Origin: Gelidibacter pelagius
GTDB taxonomy: Bacteria > Bacteroidota > Bacteroidia > Flavobacteriales > Flavobacteriaceae
Reading direction: 5' to 3'
Length of the DNA: 64,000 nt
NCBI RefSeq assembly: GCF_017581925.1
Contig: NZ_JAGEVG010000019.1
Span: 25,035 to 89,034, forward strand
Shown one piece after another: positions 62,780 through 64,000 of the stretch. Position 1 is the first letter of the stretch. Every line of letters starts with the position of its first letter. The translations under genes were made by a program, and so were the position numbers. A model generated the notes under the pieces. That model was not told where the DNA came from, did no database searches, and saw only the letters and a list, made by a program, of their open reading frames with translations.

Positions 62780-63213
62780 CATTTTTAACTCATAGGTTCT
62801 AAAAATAAGTGATTTCAATTTAATTTTATAATTGCTTATTTATTTCCATGGGGTATAGCATGAATTCTTGTTTTCGAACATGATTTATTGATTTTGTATA
62901 ATAGGAGTATCTATGGAGAATGACCGTTTTGATTCGTCTTAAGACAACTATACATGTTATTCAATAAATCCTAATATAATTATACAGTTAAATTTATTTG
63001 AAATTGCCCGCCCGACCGTAGTTTAAGCGAAGGCGGGCAGCTTTAGTGGAGGCGGGAAATTGAAATTGAATTTGAAGTTGAAGCCGAACCTTTAAATCTG
63101 CAACTTTAATCGTAATGAAAGCGTATTGAAATTGAAGAAGTCAATGCTATTTAGCCATGGACCAACTTTGAACCCGAAACTTAAAATCTGGAATCATAAC
63201 TGTTTAATAAAAA

Positions 63214-63247
63214 AAAAGACTTCAAGTTATAAAACCTGAAGTCTTTA
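63214..63247 (-). terminator. Intrinsic terminator of the outer-membrane protein gene
   Basis: On the minus strand AAAGACTTCAGGT, AT loop, ACTTGAAGTCTTT (one mismatch), followed by a long T-run. Lies about 55 bases after the stop. Confidence 0.85.
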
Positions 63248-63301
63248 ATGAGGCAAAGCATTTGCCTATTCTTTATATTTGCTGCCAGCTTTCTTTTAAA
63301 C

Positions 63302-63862
63302 TTACAGACGGAAAATCATCATTAATGAATGTTGAAAGTGGTTGTTGGCGTATAATTTTTTAGCAAGCGCAAATTTCGAAGTAGATTGAAAACGTACACC
63401 GATGTCTTGATTAAACCAATATTGAACGCCAACGGATAGGTTTGCAGTGGAAGTCATGTCATCCACATAGAGTAGGCCCAGTCCTCCACTCAAGTACAGG
63501 TCAAGTTGCTCTGAATCAAACAGATGATCGGTGAAAATCCATTTTAAATTGGCGTTTGTAGAAAAATAGGTGAGATTTTGAGGTGCGGTACCTTTATTAA
63601 TATAGTTTCCTGCTTTATACCCATTAAGACTGATATCTAGTTCTGCAGCAAATTCTTTATCCCATTGATATTCAAGGGCAACAGCAAGTGGGAATCTGAA
63701 AGCATAATCTCCTAATCTTTTAAAAGGATTTTCCGTATTTAAGCTTCCAACAGTATTGACACCAACACTAGCTTTCCAGTTTTTTTCAAAACTATAAAAC
63801 CTTTGAGCATTAACAGTATATCCGATAACGGAAATAAACAAACAAATAATTATCTTTTTCAT
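63302..63862 (-). CDS. Outer-membrane beta-barrel protein
   Basis: A 186-residue protein with signal peptide (MKKIIICLFISVIGYTVNA) and a short amphipathic beta-barrel pattern: VALEYQWDKEFAAELDIS, GGLGLLYVDD, and a closing strand ending FRL with aromatic F near the C-terminus. Similar to OmpA-type eight-stranded barrels without the peptidoglycan domain. ATG 63862 is chosen because an alternative start at 63880 lies inside the likely -7 element. Function unknown. Confidence 0.78.
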   Translation of the reverse strand: MKKIIICLFISVIGYTVNAQRFYSFEKNWKASVGVNTVGSLNTENPFKRLGDYAFRFPLAVALEYQWDKEFAAELDISLNGYKAGNYINKGTAPQNLTYFSTNANLKWIFTDHLFDSEQLDLYLSGGLGLLYVDDMTSTANLSVGVQYWFNQDIGVRFQSTSKFALAKKLYANNHFQHSLMMIFRL

Positions 63863-63877
63863 AAAAAAGCTTTGGGA

Positions 63878-63908
63878 CAAAAGTAATCCTTTACTTCTAA
63901 TACTCCAA
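63878..63908 (-). promoter_or_regulatory. Promoter of the outer-membrane protein gene
   Basis: Minus-strand TTGG (63905-63908), 19 bases, TACTTTTG (63878-63885). The -7 part is an exact TAnnTTTG match, and the -33 part matches TTTG at most positions. Confidence 0.5.
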
Positions 63909-64000
63909 GCATAACAACTAAGTTTTTTTAGGAAGATTATTTAATTTTGACTCCTATTTTATTTATTAGAATATGCTTTCTATAACTTTTATTATAGAAT

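Larger units (their letters stand above)
62724..63301. other. 578-base intergenic region, Crp/Fnr to outer-membrane protein
   Basis: It holds the Crp/Fnr promoter, a GC-rich hairpin repeat (GCCCGCC 63007-63013 with GGCGGGC 63033-63039) and the terminator at 63214-63247. No gene seen. Confidence 0.5.

Overview
The window is chromosomal DNA of a marine-type Flavobacteriaceae member (Bacteroidota). Pointers are promoters of the TAnnTTTG type with no Shine-Dalgarno sequences, many short lipoproteins with an SSC lipobox, a 715-residue SurA/PpiD-like isomerase, an FtsZ ending in the NSFLHDNVD-type tail, a GYDIA-family GHMP kinase beside class II HMG-CoA reductase, and AT-rich intergenic DNA full of short palindromic repeats. 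Genus cannot be fixed from the sequence alone.

Layout. 1-5.3 kb: a minus-strand metal/drug efflux pair (truncated RND adaptor lipoprotein and TolC-like channel) and a CusRS-like two-component system, separated by a plus-strand HigBA toxin-antitoxin module. 5.4-15.2 kb: MATE pump, tRNA-Phe, then a plus-strand envelope run (coaX, beta-barrel protein, TPR protein, lptC, small membrane protein, CNNM/CorC protein, PPIase). 15.9-18.3 kb: mevalonate genes. 18.4-26.1 kb: a peptide-scavenging locus, an S9 dipeptidyl peptidase followed by three tandem POT transporters. 26.1-35.8 kb: thioredoxin-like protein, ComEC, two paralogous NlpC/P60 lipoproteins, lpxB, surE, tail-specific protease, engB. 37.2-53.4 kb: a full division and cell-wall (dcw) cluster, mraZ-rsmH-ftsL-ftsI-murE-mraY-murD-ftsW-murG-murC-ftsQ-ftsA-ftsZ, followed by a YqeY protein and tRNA-Arg. 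55-63 kb: an all-minus accessory run of redox and stress genes (rhodaneses, two pirins, a YjdI/YjdJ pair, DUF5996, NADPH-dependent FMN reductase, YceI, a Crp/Fnr regulator) and an outer-membrane protein.

How the parts fit. The dcw cluster builds lipid II and the divisome, and its promoter carries three GTGGTAA boxes at exact 10-bp pitch, which fits MraZ autorepression. LptC, LpxB and the beta-barrel and TPR proteins serve the outer membrane. The peptidase and POT block forms one nutrient pathway. The 55-63 kb run looks like a redox or electrophile-stress island whose nearest regulator is the Crp/Fnr protein.

I did not find an unmistakably new defence or biosynthetic system. The most unusual signals are non-genic. 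Palindromic repeats sit inside the dcw cluster and apparently became coding at the murG/murC junction. tRNA-Arg is followed by a 72-bp tandemly repeated terminator cassette and a partial second copy of the tRNA 3' end. The 57-62 kb intergenic regions are a mosaic of decaying repeats.
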